Shown here in pieces: positions 53,424-62,706 of a DNA stretch of 64,000 nucleotides (the stretch's first letter is position 1; each line of letters starts with the position of its first letter). Source of the stretch: Corallococcus coralloides DSM 2259 (GTDB lineage Bacteria > Myxococcota > Myxococcia > Myxococcales > Myxococcaceae). Both the position numbers and the translations under genes were made by a program. The stretch is taken from positions 806,001 through 870,000 of the forward strand of contig NC_017030.1 in NCBI RefSeq assembly GCF_000255295.1, in the 5' to 3' direction. Below the pieces are notes generated by a model that saw only the letters and a program-made list of their open reading frames with translations, ran no database searches and had not been told where the DNA came from.

Positions 53424-54343
53424 AACCTGTCGGACAGTCGGACAGGTTCCAGAGGACCGTAGCCGGGCCACCCCTTCAGCCGAGCGGCTGGAACCTGTCG
53501 GACAATCGGACAAGTTCTGGAGGACCGCCGCCGAGGGCTCGCACCCATCCAGGGAGCGGATACCAGTCTGACCGCCGGACAAGTTTCGGGGAATCGCGGC
53601 CGGGGCTGCCGCCCTATCCAGGCGTCAGAAACCTGTCGGACAGTCGGACAGGCTTGGACTGAAAGGCCGTGCCCGGGCCCCCGCTCAGGCCGCGCGGCGG
53701 AAACCTGTCCGACAGTCGGACAGGTTTGGGAGGACAGTGGTCGGAGCCTCCGCTCCATCCAGGCGGCGGGAGCTTGTCGGTCAGTCGGACAGGTTTTGGA
53801 GAACCGCGGCCGGAGAACCTCCTCCCCATGCGGGCGGAAGAACGTGTCCGACAGTCGGACAGGTTTCAAGGAACCACGGTCGAGGGCCTCGACTCCATCC
53901 ATCCAGGGGGCGGAAACCTGTCCGACAGTCGGACAAGTTGGGGAGGACAATGACCGGAGACCTCTGCTCCATCGAGCAGCGGAAACCTGTCGGACAGTCG
54001 GACAGGTTTTGGAGAACCGTGACCGGAGCCCCGCCTCAACTGAGCAGCGGAAACCTGTCGGACAGTCGGACAGGTTCTGGAGAACCGTTGCCGAGGGCCC
54101 GCCTCGGCTGCGCGGCGAAAAGCTGTCGGACAGTCGGACAGGTTTTGGAGAACCGTGACCGGAGCCCCGCCTCAACTGAGCAGCGGAAACCTGTCGGACA
54201 GTCGGACAGGTTCTGGAGAACCGTTGCCGAGGGCGCCGCTCCAGCGGGACGGCGGAAACCTGTCGGACAGGTTTGGGAGGACCGTGGCCGGAGCGCCTCC
54301 GACCCATCCGGGCGGATGAACTTGTCCGACAGTCGGACAGGTT
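53424..54343. repeat. Array of 14 palindromes at about 68-74 nt spacing
   Basis: Fourteen copies of a 25-nt element start at 53424, 53492, 53561, 53630, 53702, 53771, 53841, 53915, 53984, 54052, 54120, 54188, 54257 and 54319. The perfect form is half-site AACCTGTCCGAC, one base, and its reverse complement; most copies have one mismatch (G for C at position 9). The copy at 53561 has about six mismatches, and the one at 54257 lacks 8 nt. Spacers of 43-49 nt share a pattern (TGGAGAACCG, then GCCGGAG-type) but diverge, so the whole is a degenerate tandem array rather than a CRISPR. No gene was accepted in 53,288-54,391. Each unit would fold to a 12-bp hairpin in RNA. Confidence 0.9.
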
Positions 54344-54391
54344 TTGAGGAACCGCGTCAGACCGGCGGTGTACACCCCGGATGGTCGACGC

Positions 54392-56557
54392 TCAGGCCGG
54401 TCGGACCTGCACCGGTGTCCCGCTGAACGCGGCGTTGCCGCTGACGACGTCCAGTGCTTGATCATCCGTGAGGTCGTTGATGCTGGCGCCGGCATGCGCG
54501 CTGGCGACCTGCTGGCGGATGCCTGGGCGCTGGTGGCCGTAACCGTGCGGCAGGCTGACCACGCCGGGCATCACGTCGGCGGTGACGGCGACGGGCACGG
54601 TGACTTCTCCCACGCGCGAGCGGATGGTGGCGTTGGCTCCATCCGCGAGTCCTATGCGTGAGGCATCGTCCGGGTGGACCATGAGCGTGCAGCGGGGACG
54701 GCCCTTCACGAGCCCCGGCACGTTGTGCATCCACGAGTTGTTGTCGCGCAGGTGCCGCCGGCCAATCAGCAGCAGTTCGCCTTCGCGAGGTGCCGCGTCA
54801 TCAGGGAACGCGGCACGAAGCCGGGCCACGTCCGCGACGAGCAACTCCGGCGCCAGTTGGATGCGCTTGGAGCGGTTGCGAAGCCGGCCGGGCAGGCTGG
54901 GCTTCATCGGGCCCAAATCGATTCCATGCGGCGCGGCACGAAGCTTCGCGAGCGACAGGCCGTGCTTCTTGAGCGGATGGAAGCGCGAGCCATAGGGCCC
55001 CATGCGAAGGCCCAGGTCGAGGATGCGCTCCGGTCCCATGCGCTTGAGGGCCTGGTACTTGAGCACCGCGCGAACGCTCCGTCCCTTGCGCAGCGTCTTC
55101 AGCCGGTGCTGGAGCTCCAGGAGGATCTCCCAGTCCTGCCGTGAGTCCGGACCGGCCGGGAACACCGGCGGCGAATACTTCGCCGTGTTGCGCACCGCGA
55201 GCACATGGAAGACGAGGTCGTAGTGTCCTCGCTCCAGCAGGGACGCGGGCGGCAGGATGTAGTGCGCGTGGCGAGTGGTCTCGTTGAGATACGGATCCAC
55301 GCTCACCATGAAGTCGAGCTGCTCCAGCGCGGTGTCCAGCTGCGTGCCATTGGGCGTGGACAGCACGGGATTGCCAGCCAGGGTGATGAGCGCGCGGATG
55401 CGGCCCTCGCCCGGGGTGAGGATCTCCTCCGCGAGCGCGGCGACAGGAAGCTCACCAGAAGACTCCGGCAGGCCCCGCACCCGGCTCTTCCAGCGGCCAT
55501 GGCTGCCAGGACTGACGCCGAACGCGCGAGGCCCGCCAATGAGGTCGAAGGCCGGCAGGGTGAAGAGAGCACCGCCCTCTCGGTCCAGGTTTCCGGTGAC
55601 GATGTTGAGGACATTGATGAGCCATTGGCAGAGCGAGCCGAACGGCTGCGTGGACACACCGACGCGCCCGTAGCAGACGGCTCCGTCCGCAGCGAGGAAG
55701 TCCCGGGCGATGCCTCGAAGCACGTCCGGTGCGATGCCCGTGTGAGGCGCCGTGCGCTCCGGAGGGAAGTCGCGGACGAGTGGCAGCACGGTGTCCAGCC
55801 CGTCCACGAACGCCGCGAGCCGGCCCATGCGGTGCGCGTTCCCCTCCAGCACGACATGCAGCAGGGAGAAGAGGGCGAGCGCATCGGTGCCGGGCCGGAC
55901 GAAGACGTGCTGGTCGGCGATGCCCGCCGTCTCCGTGCGGCGCGGATCGATGACGACGACCTTGCCGCCACGCTCCTGGATGGCACGCAGCCGGGCGCGC
56001 ACGTCCGGCGTCGTCATCAGGCTGCCATTGGACGCGAGCGGGTTCGCGCCCAGCATGAGCATGTACCGTGTGCGGTCGATGTCCGGGATGGGCACCAGCA
56101 GCTGATGCCCGAACATGAGGTGGGCCGCGAGCTGATGGGGAAGCTGGTCGACGGAGGTGGCGGAGAACCGGTTGCGCGTGCGCAGCGCGCGAAGGAGCTG
56201 GGGGCCGAACATCATCGCGCCCAGGTTGTGGACGTTGGGGTTGCCCAGGTACGCGCCCACGGCGTTCGGCCCGTGCTCCTTCTGGATGGAATGGAGCCGA
56301 TGGCTGATGTCGCGGAATGCGTCCTCCCAGGACACACGCTCCCAGCCGGAGGCGGTGCGCTTCATGGGGTGGCGGAGCCGGTCCGGGTCCTCGTGCAGGT
56401 CACGGAGCGCCACGGCCTTGGGACAGATGTGGCCCCGGCTGAATGGATCCTCCGAATCGCCCTTGATGGACGTGATGCGTCCGTCCGCCACTTCGATGCG
56501 CACGCCGCACATGGCTTCACAGAGATTGCAGGTGCGGAAATGGACGGAAGCGCTCAT
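54392..56557 (-). CDS. Molybdopterin-dependent oxidoreductase (bis-MGD type)
   Basis: 721 residues. The [4Fe-4S] site near the N-terminus is Cys10, Cys13, Cys17 and Cys45 (TCNLCEAMC and ICPKAV). Further Moco-binding patterns follow (GAYLGNPNVHNLGAM, LMLGANPLASNG, VIDPRRTETAGIAD, SVDPYLNETTRHAHYILPP) and the C-terminal dinucleotide-binding domain (LMVHPDDASRIGLADGANATI). It is a DMSO-reductase-superfamily enzyme such as a formate dehydrogenase-like or thiosulfate/other reductase; there are no electron-transfer subunits adjacent, so the reaction is open. Start at 56557 has no clear ribosome site. Confidence 0.9.
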   Translation of the reverse strand: MSASVHFRTCNLCEAMCGVRIEVADGRITSIKGDSEDPFSRGHICPKAVALRDLHEDPDRLRHPMKRTASGWERVSWEDAFRDISHRLHSIQKEHGPNAVGAYLGNPNVHNLGAMMFGPQLLRALRTRNRFSATSVDQLPHQLAAHLMFGHQLLVPIPDIDRTRYMLMLGANPLASNGSLMTTPDVRARLRAIQERGGKVVVIDPRRTETAGIADQHVFVRPGTDALALFSLLHVVLEGNAHRMGRLAAFVDGLDTVLPLVRDFPPERTAPHTGIAPDVLRGIARDFLAADGAVCYGRVGVSTQPFGSLCQWLINVLNIVTGNLDREGGALFTLPAFDLIGGPRAFGVSPGSHGRWKSRVRGLPESSGELPVAALAEEILTPGEGRIRALITLAGNPVLSTPNGTQLDTALEQLDFMVSVDPYLNETTRHAHYILPPASLLERGHYDLVFHVLAVRNTAKYSPPVFPAGPDSRQDWEILLELQHRLKTLRKGRSVRAVLKYQALKRMGPERILDLGLRMGPYGSRFHPLKKHGLSLAKLRAAPHGIDLGPMKPSLPGRLRNRSKRIQLAPELLVADVARLRAAFPDDAAPREGELLLIGRRHLRDNNSWMHNVPGLVKGRPRCTLMVHPDDASRIGLADGANATIRSRVGEVTVPVAVTADVMPGVVSLPHGYGHQRPGIRQQVASAHAGASINDLTDDQALDVVSGNAAFSGTPVQVRPA

Positions 56558-56621
56558 GGACGGAGAGCCTACGTCGGCTCTTCCCCGCATGGGGCCGTTG
56601 GGTGACAGACTGTTCCCCACG

Positions 56622-57134
56622 ATGGCTTTCCTGAACGTGTCGGTCCACGACGCCGAGGTCGCGGGCGTACGGATGGATTCAGCAAGAGAGCTCCTGCAAC
56701 TGGAACTGGTCCTGCACTCCTGTGAGAAGGTCCGGGTGGACTTCTCCAGCGCCTGTCAGTGGTCGCTCTCTCGCTTCGAACGGCAGAACGTGCTGCTCGC
56801 CATCCACGAATGGAAGGCGAGCAATGTCGCAACCGCTGCGCGCTGCCGTGACCTGGGACTGGATGAGTTCTGGACGCGGATGGTGCTGACGGACAGGTAC
56901 ACCTTGTATGAGGTGTCTGCCTCCGTGGGCTTCGGTGGTTGGGTCCTGGCTCAGGGCGCGGAGGTGATTCGTGCCGCACCCGAGACGGCTTTCTCACCCG
57001 CTCCAGATGTCGTCGATCTCCTGGAAGGCATTCGAAAGCGCCCTGGGATGTATGTGCGCGGCGATGCCTCTCAGCGGGTGTTGCAGTTGCGGAACCTGGA
57101 ATGTGTGGGTGCTGTTCTGGAAGCTCGTGGATGA
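56622..57134 (+). CDS. Hypothetical protein, C-terminus possibly frameshifted
   Basis: 170 residues. The N-terminal 110 are not recognised. The last 40 start LLEGIRKRPGMYVRGDAS, a stretch like the IRKRPGMY-G motif that begins a GyrB/ParE-type or a small family of related proteins. It then changes to LQLRNLECVGAVLEARG and stops. In the next frame at about 57095-57159 the DNA reads VWVLFWKLVDEYRESPG, which looks more protein-like. The gene may therefore be truncated by a frameshift. Divergent from the molybdoenzyme. Confidence 0.55.
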   Translation: MAFLNVSVHDAEVAGVRMDSARELLQLELVLHSCEKVRVDFSSACQWSLSRFERQNVLLAIHEWKASNVATAARCRDLGLDEFWTRMVLTDRYTLYEVSASVGFGGWVLAQGAEVIRAAPETAFSPAPDVVDLLEGIRKRPGMYVRGDASQRVLQLRNLECVGAVLEARG

Positions 57135-57210
57135 ATACCGCGAGTCGCCTGGTTCCTGACTCATCGCTCCAGGCTCTCTGGGCCGTAGACCCCTCCGGCG
57201 GCAGGCGCGG

Positions 57211-58317
57211 CTACTTCCATTCCTTCAGCCAGTGATGAACAGGCCTCTGTCCAATGTTGCCCTGCGCCGTCAGGGGCCAGAGCCGGATCCAGATGGGGGC
57301 GTCCTTCATCTGCCAGACATCTTCCAGATAGGAGTGGGTGATGTCATAGGGTTCATCTCCTCCGTTCCGGTCTGAAAGCCTGCGGTGAAAGACGCGGAGG
57401 GCCTCTCCGTTCACCTGGACGTCGGTCCGAGCATCGGAATCCGGCAGGGGCCGGTAGCGCCAACCACTCTTGTCCGCCAGCGCTGTCACGACCTCCAGCA
57501 GGGTGCCTTCCCAGTCAAAGTCGTTACCCGGGAGGGGCATGTCCTGTGACAGGTACGTCTGGACGTGGCGCACGCGCGTGGGCCCTGTCGTCCAGGTATG
57601 GGTGACACTCAAGCCGTCGGATCGGACATAGGTCGCGGATTGGCCTGAACGGACCGCGATGGCGCCAGCCGAGGCATCCACCTCTCGCTGTCCCATGTCG
57701 AGCAGTCGGATTCGCAGCGAAGGCCACCTCGCATCACCGTAGTGCTCCTCCAGGAAGAAGACCCCGCCCGCGAACAGGACGCGGGGATCCTTCGCGCGGA
57801 TGCATCCACGCCCGGAGCGCGGTGGCTCCATCTGGTACGCATGGTCCTCGCATTCGAACGTCTTTCCCTTCACCTGGAGCTTCATGGGCGTGGAGGTCAC
57901 CGACCTGTGGAGCCTCTCCGGGCCCACGAAACGCTCTTCATCGGTGGCGAACCGCGTCTGGAATGGAGGGTTGGAGGGCCCACCTGGGAGGGGCTGAAGC
58001 TGCATGACGAAGATCAGCGGCCGGTCGTACAACCCTTTCAGCAACTCCTCGGGGCGGGCCTCACGCCGCATCCGCACCTCGACCCAACGCTCGGTCTGGG
58101 TTTCGCGGAGCACCGTGAAGGTCGCTCGCAGGTCCGTCAGATACGGCGTGTCGATGCGGTACTCGACGAACGTCCCCGGAGGCAGGGACGTGGGCATGGG
58201 CTCCACGGTGCAGGACGGACAGCGCCGGCCCACCCCCTCGTAGTTCGCCCCCGCGCAGCCCATCAGCACCACGACGCCCCACGCCAGAAGTCCCCGAAAC
58301 CCACGTGCCAGGTCCAT
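57211..58317 (-). CDS. Hypothetical lipoprotein
   Basis: 368 residues. Signal and lipobox (LLAWGVVVLMGC) predict lipidation at Cys21. Beta-rich body, with CPSC near the N-terminus, VEYRIDTPYLTDLRATFTVLRETQTERWVEVRM and FECEDHAYQMEPPRSGRGC. I do not recognise a family. It ends 76 nt from the convergent gene at 57134. Confidence 0.75.
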   Translation of the reverse strand: MDLARGFRGLLAWGVVVLMGCAGANYEGVGRRCPSCTVEPMPTSLPPGTFVEYRIDTPYLTDLRATFTVLRETQTERWVEVRMRREARPEELLKGLYDRPLIFVMQLQPLPGGPSNPPFQTRFATDEERFVGPERLHRSVTSTPMKLQVKGKTFECEDHAYQMEPPRSGRGCIRAKDPRVLFAGGVFFLEEHYGDARWPSLRIRLLDMGQREVDASAGAIAVRSGQSATYVRSDGLSVTHTWTTGPTRVRHVQTYLSQDMPLPGNDFDWEGTLLEVVTALADKSGWRYRPLPDSDARTDVQVNGEALRVFHRRLSDRNGGDEPYDITHSYLEDVWQMKDAPIWIRLWPLTAQGNIGQRPVHHWLKEWK

Positions 58318-58567
58318 CCCGCCATTCTGCCCTGGCCGGGAGCCACATCCCCGGGCTAAACCCGCCTCACGGGTTTCACGACACCCCGCGCCATCCGTCC
58401 TGACCGGCCGCCAACCGGGGAGTCACTTGAACCCCCAACGGCCTTGCCTTGGGCCTCCGGTTGCCGTCCAATGGTGCACAAACCAATGATCGCCGCCGGT
58501 GGCGGTTTTCCAGAGCATGCACACCGTTGCGATCACCGACTTTGGGAAGAGGGTGAAGGGGAAGGCG

Positions 58568-59119
58568 ATGATGGGGACGGCGTGGACAAAGGGGGCGCGA
58601 GGGGTCGCGCTGGGGATGCTCCTGCTGCTGGGCGCTGCCGCCCACGCGGGACAGGCGGGCGGGGTCAACATGCCGGATTCCCTCCAGGTGGAGGGCAAGA
58701 CGCTGGCGCTCACCCACATGGAGCTGAAGAAGAAGCTCTTCTTCAACGTGTACGTGTGGAGCCTCTACATGGAGGAGGAGCCCACCTGCTTCAAGGAGGC
58801 CGTGGCCTCCAACAGTCTGAAGCGCCTGCACTTCCGCTTCCTGCGCACCATCACCAAGGACCAGCTCGTGGGCAGCTTCCGCGAGGGCCTGCGCCAGAAC
58901 CCGGCCATGCGCCAGGACGCCCTCAACCAGTCCCTGGAGAAGCTCCTGTCGTCCCTCCATGATGTGCGCAAGGGCGACGACCTCGTCCTCACCTACCTGC
59001 CCGGCTCCGGCCTCCACGTCTCCGGCGGCGCGTCCGGCGGCGTCCACATCCCCGGCAAGTCCTTCGCTGACGCCCTCTTCAGCTCCTGGCTGGACACCCA
59101 CCCCATCTTCCCCAAGTAG
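58568..59119 (+). CDS. Chalcone isomerase-like periplasmic protein
   Basis: 183 residues. Signal peptide GVALGMLLLLGAAAHA. Mature fold: SLQVEGKTLALTHMELKKKLFFNVYVWSLYMEE, LKRLHFRFLRTITKDQLVGSFREGL, VLTYLPGSGLHVSGG, FADALFSSWL. These follow the chalcone isomerase-like family of bacterial periplasmic proteins, which probably bind lipid or other ligands rather than isomerise chalcone. The ATG at 58568 has GGGGAAGGCG upstream; an upstream in-frame GTG (58499) and ATG (58517) would extend the leader by 23 or 17 residues. Confidence 0.8.
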   Translation: MMGTAWTKGARGVALGMLLLLGAAAHAGQAGGVNMPDSLQVEGKTLALTHMELKKKLFFNVYVWSLYMEEEPTCFKEAVASNSLKRLHFRFLRTITKDQLVGSFREGLRQNPAMRQDALNQSLEKLLSSLHDVRKGDDLVLTYLPGSGLHVSGGASGGVHIPGKSFADALFSSWLDTHPIFPK

Positions 59120-59138
59120 GCTGGCCGCTCGTCCAGCC
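59119..59138 (+). terminator. Short hairpin after the chalcone-isomerase-like gene
   Basis: GGCTGG (59119-59124) with CCAGCC (59133-59138) around 8 nt. A 6-bp stem immediately after the stop, no T run; weak. Confidence 0.35.
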
Positions 59139-59240
59139 AGGAAGTTTGGCCTCAAATTGGATGCGCGTTTCTCCTAGGCTGCGGGCCCGAGAGCGGTAGT
59201 CTCGGACCCACCAACATCCTTGTCAGGAGGAATCGCACCT

Positions 59241-60053
59241 ATGCGGACACGTCTGGTTCTGGCTGCCCTCGTCGCCCTCTCCACGGGTTGCGTCTCGCAG
59301 GGGAAGTTCAACGAGAAGGCCCTGGAGGCGGAAGGGCTGACGAAGAACCTCACGGATGAGAAGGCGGCCCGCGCGGCCGCCGAGGCGAAGATCAAGGAGC
59401 TGGAGGAGAAGCAGGCCGCGCTGGAGCAGGAGAAGACCGCGCTGCAGACGCGCCTGGATGCCTCCGAGAACCGCCTCACCGGCGCCGCGGCCGAGCGCCG
59501 CGCCCTGGAGGAGAAGAACGCGCAGCTGGCCGCGCTCAACGACGAGCTGGGGCGCAACGCCAAGAAGCTCGCGCAGGCGAAGGAGGAGCTGGAGAAGAAG
59601 AGCTCCGAGTACGAGAACCTGGCCCAGTCCCTCAAGCAGGAGATTTCCGATGGCAAGATTGAACTGTCGGAGATGAAGGGCCGGATGACCGTGCAGCTCA
59701 AGGACAAGATCCTCTTCGCGTCCGGCTCCGCGCGCGTGGGCAAGGAAGGGCAGGAGGCGCTGGTGAAGATCGCCGACGCGCTCAAGACGGTGAAGGGCCG
59801 CATCGTGCGCGTGGAAGGCCACACGGACGACGTGCCCACCGGCGGCGGACAGTTCCCCACCAACTGGGAGCTGAGCCTGGCGCGCGCGATGGCGGTGGTT
59901 CGTTCGCTTCAGGACTCTGGCGTGGATCCGACCATGCTGTCCGCGGCGGGTTATGGGCAGTACCAGCCGCTCGTTCCCAATGACACGCCGGAGCACAAGA
60001 GCCAGAACCGGCGCATTGAAATCGTTCTCGCTCCCAGCCTCGGGGGGCGCTAG
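59241..60053 (+). CDS. OmpA-family lipoprotein with coiled-coil linker
   Basis: 270 residues. MRTRLVLAALVALSTGC has a lipobox (LSTGC). A 120-residue coiled coil (AEAKIKELEEKQAALEQEK) leads to the peptidoglycan-binding OmpA C-terminal domain (ILFASGSARVGKEGQEALVKIADALK, EGHTDDVPTGGG, NRRIEIVL). It anchors the outer membrane to the cell wall, as in Pal/MotB-like proteins. AGGAGG lies upstream of the ATG at 59241. The receptor gene begins 30 nt past the stop. Confidence 0.9.
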   Translation: MRTRLVLAALVALSTGCVSQGKFNEKALEAEGLTKNLTDEKAARAAAEAKIKELEEKQAALEQEKTALQTRLDASENRLTGAAAERRALEEKNAQLAALNDELGRNAKKLAQAKEELEKKSSEYENLAQSLKQEISDGKIELSEMKGRMTVQLKDKILFASGSARVGKEGQEALVKIADALKTVKGRIVRVEGHTDDVPTGGGQFPTNWELSLARAMAVVRSLQDSGVDPTMLSAAGYGQYQPLVPNDTPEHKSQNRRIEIVLAPSLGGR

Positions 60054-60059
60054 GAGGGG

Positions 60060-60076
60060 GCGCGGGAGACCCGCGC
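60060..60076 (+). other. Intercistronic hairpin between OmpA-lipoprotein and receptor genes
   Basis: GCGCGGG (60060-60066) pairs with CCCGCGC (60070-60076) around AGA. A GGAGG at 60053-60057 sits just 5' of it and the receptor ATG (60084) just 3'. The hairpin might bring the two close, or limit readthrough. Confidence 0.4.
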
Positions 60077-60083
60077 ACCCTTC

Positions 60084-62702
60084 ATGAAAACGCTCCTCTG
60101 CGTCGTCTGTGTATTGCTTGCGACCGGAGCCGTGGCACAGGCTCCGGACGCAGGAACGCTCGCCGGCGATGCTGGCGCTCCCACGGGCGTGCTGACGAAG
60201 CCGCCCGCCCTTTTGCGTCAGGTCGAAGCGGCCTACCCGCCGGATGCCGCCGCCCAGCAGCTCGAGGGCACGGTGGTGATGTTCATCGACATCTCGGAGA
60301 CGGGCGCCGTCACGAATGTCGAAATCACCCAGCCCGCGGGCCACGGCTTCGACGAGGCCGCCACGGAAGCGGTGAAGCAGTTCCAGTTCGAGCCCGCGGA
60401 GGTGGACCACGTCCCCGCGCCGGTGCGCATCCAGTACGCCTACCAGTTCGTCTTCCGCGCGCCGGAGCCGCCACCCGAGGCCTCGCCGGACGGCGGTGTC
60501 CAGGAGCCGCAGGGGCCGGTGAACTTCAGCGGCCAGGCGCTGGAGCGCGGCACGCGCAAGCCCCTGGTGGGCGCGGAGGTGGTGCTCACGGAGCTGGATC
60601 GCTCCACCGTCACGGACGAGGACGGGCGCTTCGCCTTCCGGGGCGTCCCCGTGGGCACGCATCCGGTCGTCGTGGTGATGGGCAACTACGACCGCTTCAA
60701 GACGCAGGAGACGATTGAAGAGGGCAAGGAGACGCGGGCCACGTACTACGTGCAGAAGCGCATCTTCAGCCAATACGAGACGGTGGTCCGCAGCGACCGC
60801 GAGCGCAAGGAGGTGACGCGCACGACCATCACGGTGGCGGAGGTGCAGCGCGTGCCGGGCACGCAGGGGGACACGCTCAAGGTGGTGCAGAACCTGCCGG
60901 GCGTGGCGCGGCCCGCGTTCAACGGCGGCGCGCTGGTCATCCGCGGCACCAGCCCCCAGGAGTCCGGCGTCTTCCTGGACGGCCTGCGCATCCCCATCCT
61001 GTACCACTTCGGTGGGCTGACCTCCGTTTACAACTCGGACCTGCTGGAGGCGGTGGACTACCTGCCCGGCAACTTCTCCGCGTACTACGGCGACATCACC
61101 GGTGGCGTCATCAACGTGCGCAGCCGCGAGCCCCGCACGGACCGGCTCCACGCCACGGTGGGCATCAGCCTGATTGAGTCCAATGCGGTGGTGGAAGGCC
61201 CCATCACGGACACGCTGAGCTTCGCGATTGGCGGCCGGCGTTCGTACATCGACCTGGTGCTCAAGGCGGTGCCGTTCGACGACGACAGCCTCCAGGTGGC
61301 GCCGCGCTACTACGACGCGCAGGCGAAGCTGGTGTGGAAGCCCAGCCGCCGCCACACCTTCACGCTGCAAGGCCTGACGTCGCGCGACCGGTTGGCGTTG
61401 CTGCTGGACCAGCCGGCGGACGGCGACCCGACCGTCAACGGCGGCCTGGACGTGACCACGGGCTTCAACCAGCTGCGCCTGCGGCACCAGTTCCGCGAGG
61501 GCAAGCTGCTGCTCGACACGCACGGGCTCGTGGGCAACACCATCCTGGACTTCCAGATTGGCGAGCGCGGGCTGCGCATCGCGTCCACGGACCTGTATCT
61601 GCGCCCCACGGTGGAGTACGCGTTCAACGACAACGTGACGGTCGCGGGCGGCCTGGACGTGGTGGCGAACCTGGCGAACGTGACGGCCAGCATCCAGCAG
61701 CCGCCGCGCGAGGGCGAGCCGCCGTCGCCGCTGGTGACGGAGGACCTCATCAACATCGACGGGAAGTTCACCCAGTACTACCCGTCCGCCTGGGCGGAGG
61801 TGCGGTGGCGGCCCCTCCAGGACCTGCTGGTGGTGCCGGGCGTGCGCACGGAGAGCTACATCTTCACGGACCAGCAGGAGGTGAAGCGCACGGTGAACCC
61901 GCGGCTCGCGGTGCGCTACGCGCTCACGGAGACGCTGACGCTGAAGGGCGGCGCGGGCGTCTACCACAGCCCGCCGGTGCAGGATGAGCCGTCCCCGGGG
62001 TTCGGCAATCCGGACCTGGGGGCGAAGCGGTCGCTCCAGTACAGCGTGGGCGCGGAGTGGCAGGCGCGGCCGGAGTGGTTCGTGGGCAGCGAGGTCTTCT
62101 ACAACGACCTGGATGACCTCATCGTCCGCTCGAACGCGCGCGTGGTGCGAGACGGCGAATCCGTGCCGGAGAACCTGAAGAACGGCGGCGTGGGGCGCAT
62201 CTATGGCTTCGAGTTGCTGGTGCGCCGGGCGCTGACGGACCGGCTGTTCGGGTGGATTTCGTACACGCTTTCCCGCAGCGAGCGCCGGGATGCGCCGGGG
62301 GCGCGCTGGCGCAAGTTCGACAACGACCAGACGCACGTGCTGACGGCCATCGCCAGCTACAAGCTGCCGAAGGGCTGGGAGGTGGGCGCGCGGTTCCGCT
62401 TCGCGACCGGCAACCCGACGACGCCGGTGCTGGGCTCCAAGCGCGACGACACGACGGACGTGTTCATCCCGTACTACGGGCTGGTCAATTCCCAGCGGCT
62501 GCCGTCGTTCAACCAGCTGGACATCCGCGTGGACAAGACCCTCATCTTCGACACGTGGAGTCTGGACCTCTACCTGGACCTGACGAACGCGTACAACAAC
62601 CAGTCGGTCGAGGGCGTTGCCTACAACTACAACTATTCCAAGCGCGAGTACTTCAAGGGCCTGCCCATCCTGCCCGTGCTCGGCTTGAAGGGAGCCTTCT
62701 GA
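60084..62702 (+). CDS. TonB-dependent receptor with an N-terminal TonB-like domain
   Basis: 872 residues. Signal peptide to about residue 20. Residues about 35-130 are a TonB C-terminal domain (LEGTVVMFIDISETGAVTNVEITQPAGHGFDEAATEAVKQFQFEPAEVD), then a carboxypeptidase regulatory-like domain (FSGQALERGTRKPLVGAEVVLTELDRSTVTDEDGRFAF), a plug with FRGVP and QNLPGVARPAFNGG, and a 22-strand barrel to the end. Self-carried TonB-like domains are seen in myxobacterial receptors. The substrate is unknown. The gene overlaps none and is 4 nt from the following lipoprotein gene; those two are certainly co-transcribed. Confidence 0.9.
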   Translation: MKTLLCVVCVLLATGAVAQAPDAGTLAGDAGAPTGVLTKPPALLRQVEAAYPPDAAAQQLEGTVVMFIDISETGAVTNVEITQPAGHGFDEAATEAVKQFQFEPAEVDHVPAPVRIQYAYQFVFRAPEPPPEASPDGGVQEPQGPVNFSGQALERGTRKPLVGAEVVLTELDRSTVTDEDGRFAFRGVPVGTHPVVVVMGNYDRFKTQETIEEGKETRATYYVQKRIFSQYETVVRSDRERKEVTRTTITVAEVQRVPGTQGDTLKVVQNLPGVARPAFNGGALVIRGTSPQESGVFLDGLRIPILYHFGGLTSVYNSDLLEAVDYLPGNFSAYYGDITGGVINVRSREPRTDRLHATVGISLIESNAVVEGPITDTLSFAIGGRRSYIDLVLKAVPFDDDSLQVAPRYYDAQAKLVWKPSRRHTFTLQGLTSRDRLALLLDQPADGDPTVNGGLDVTTGFNQLRLRHQFREGKLLLDTHGLVGNTILDFQIGERGLRIASTDLYLRPTVEYAFNDNVTVAGGLDVVANLANVTASIQQPPREGEPPSPLVTEDLINIDGKFTQYYPSAWAEVRWRPLQDLLVVPGVRTESYIFTDQQEVKRTVNPRLAVRYALTETLTLKGGAGVYHSPPVQDEPSPGFGNPDLGAKRSLQYSVGAEWQARPEWFVGSEVFYNDLDDLIVRSNARVVRDGESVPENLKNGGVGRIYGFELLVRRALTDRLFGWISYTLSRSERRDAPGARWRKFDNDQTHVLTAIASYKLPKGWEVGARFRFATGNPTTPVLGSKRDDTTDVFIPYYGLVNSQRLPSFNQLDIRVDKTLIFDTWSLDLYLDLTNAYNNQSVEGVAYNYNYSKREYFKGLPILPVLGLKGAF

Positions 62703-62706
62703 CGCC

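Noticed and set aside
53335-53571. Small plus-strand frame at the array start
   Set aside because: It runs through repeat DNA with no ribosome site or domain.
53042-54307. 421-residue minus frame and 229-residue plus frame through the palindrome array
   Set aside because: Open only because the repeat is GC-rich and lacks stops. The unit length is often not a multiple of three, so the peptide repeats fall in different frames; no start signal.
53424-54343. CRISPR array
   Set aside because: Repeats are imperfect, spacers are related to one another and unequal, and no cas gene is present in the window.
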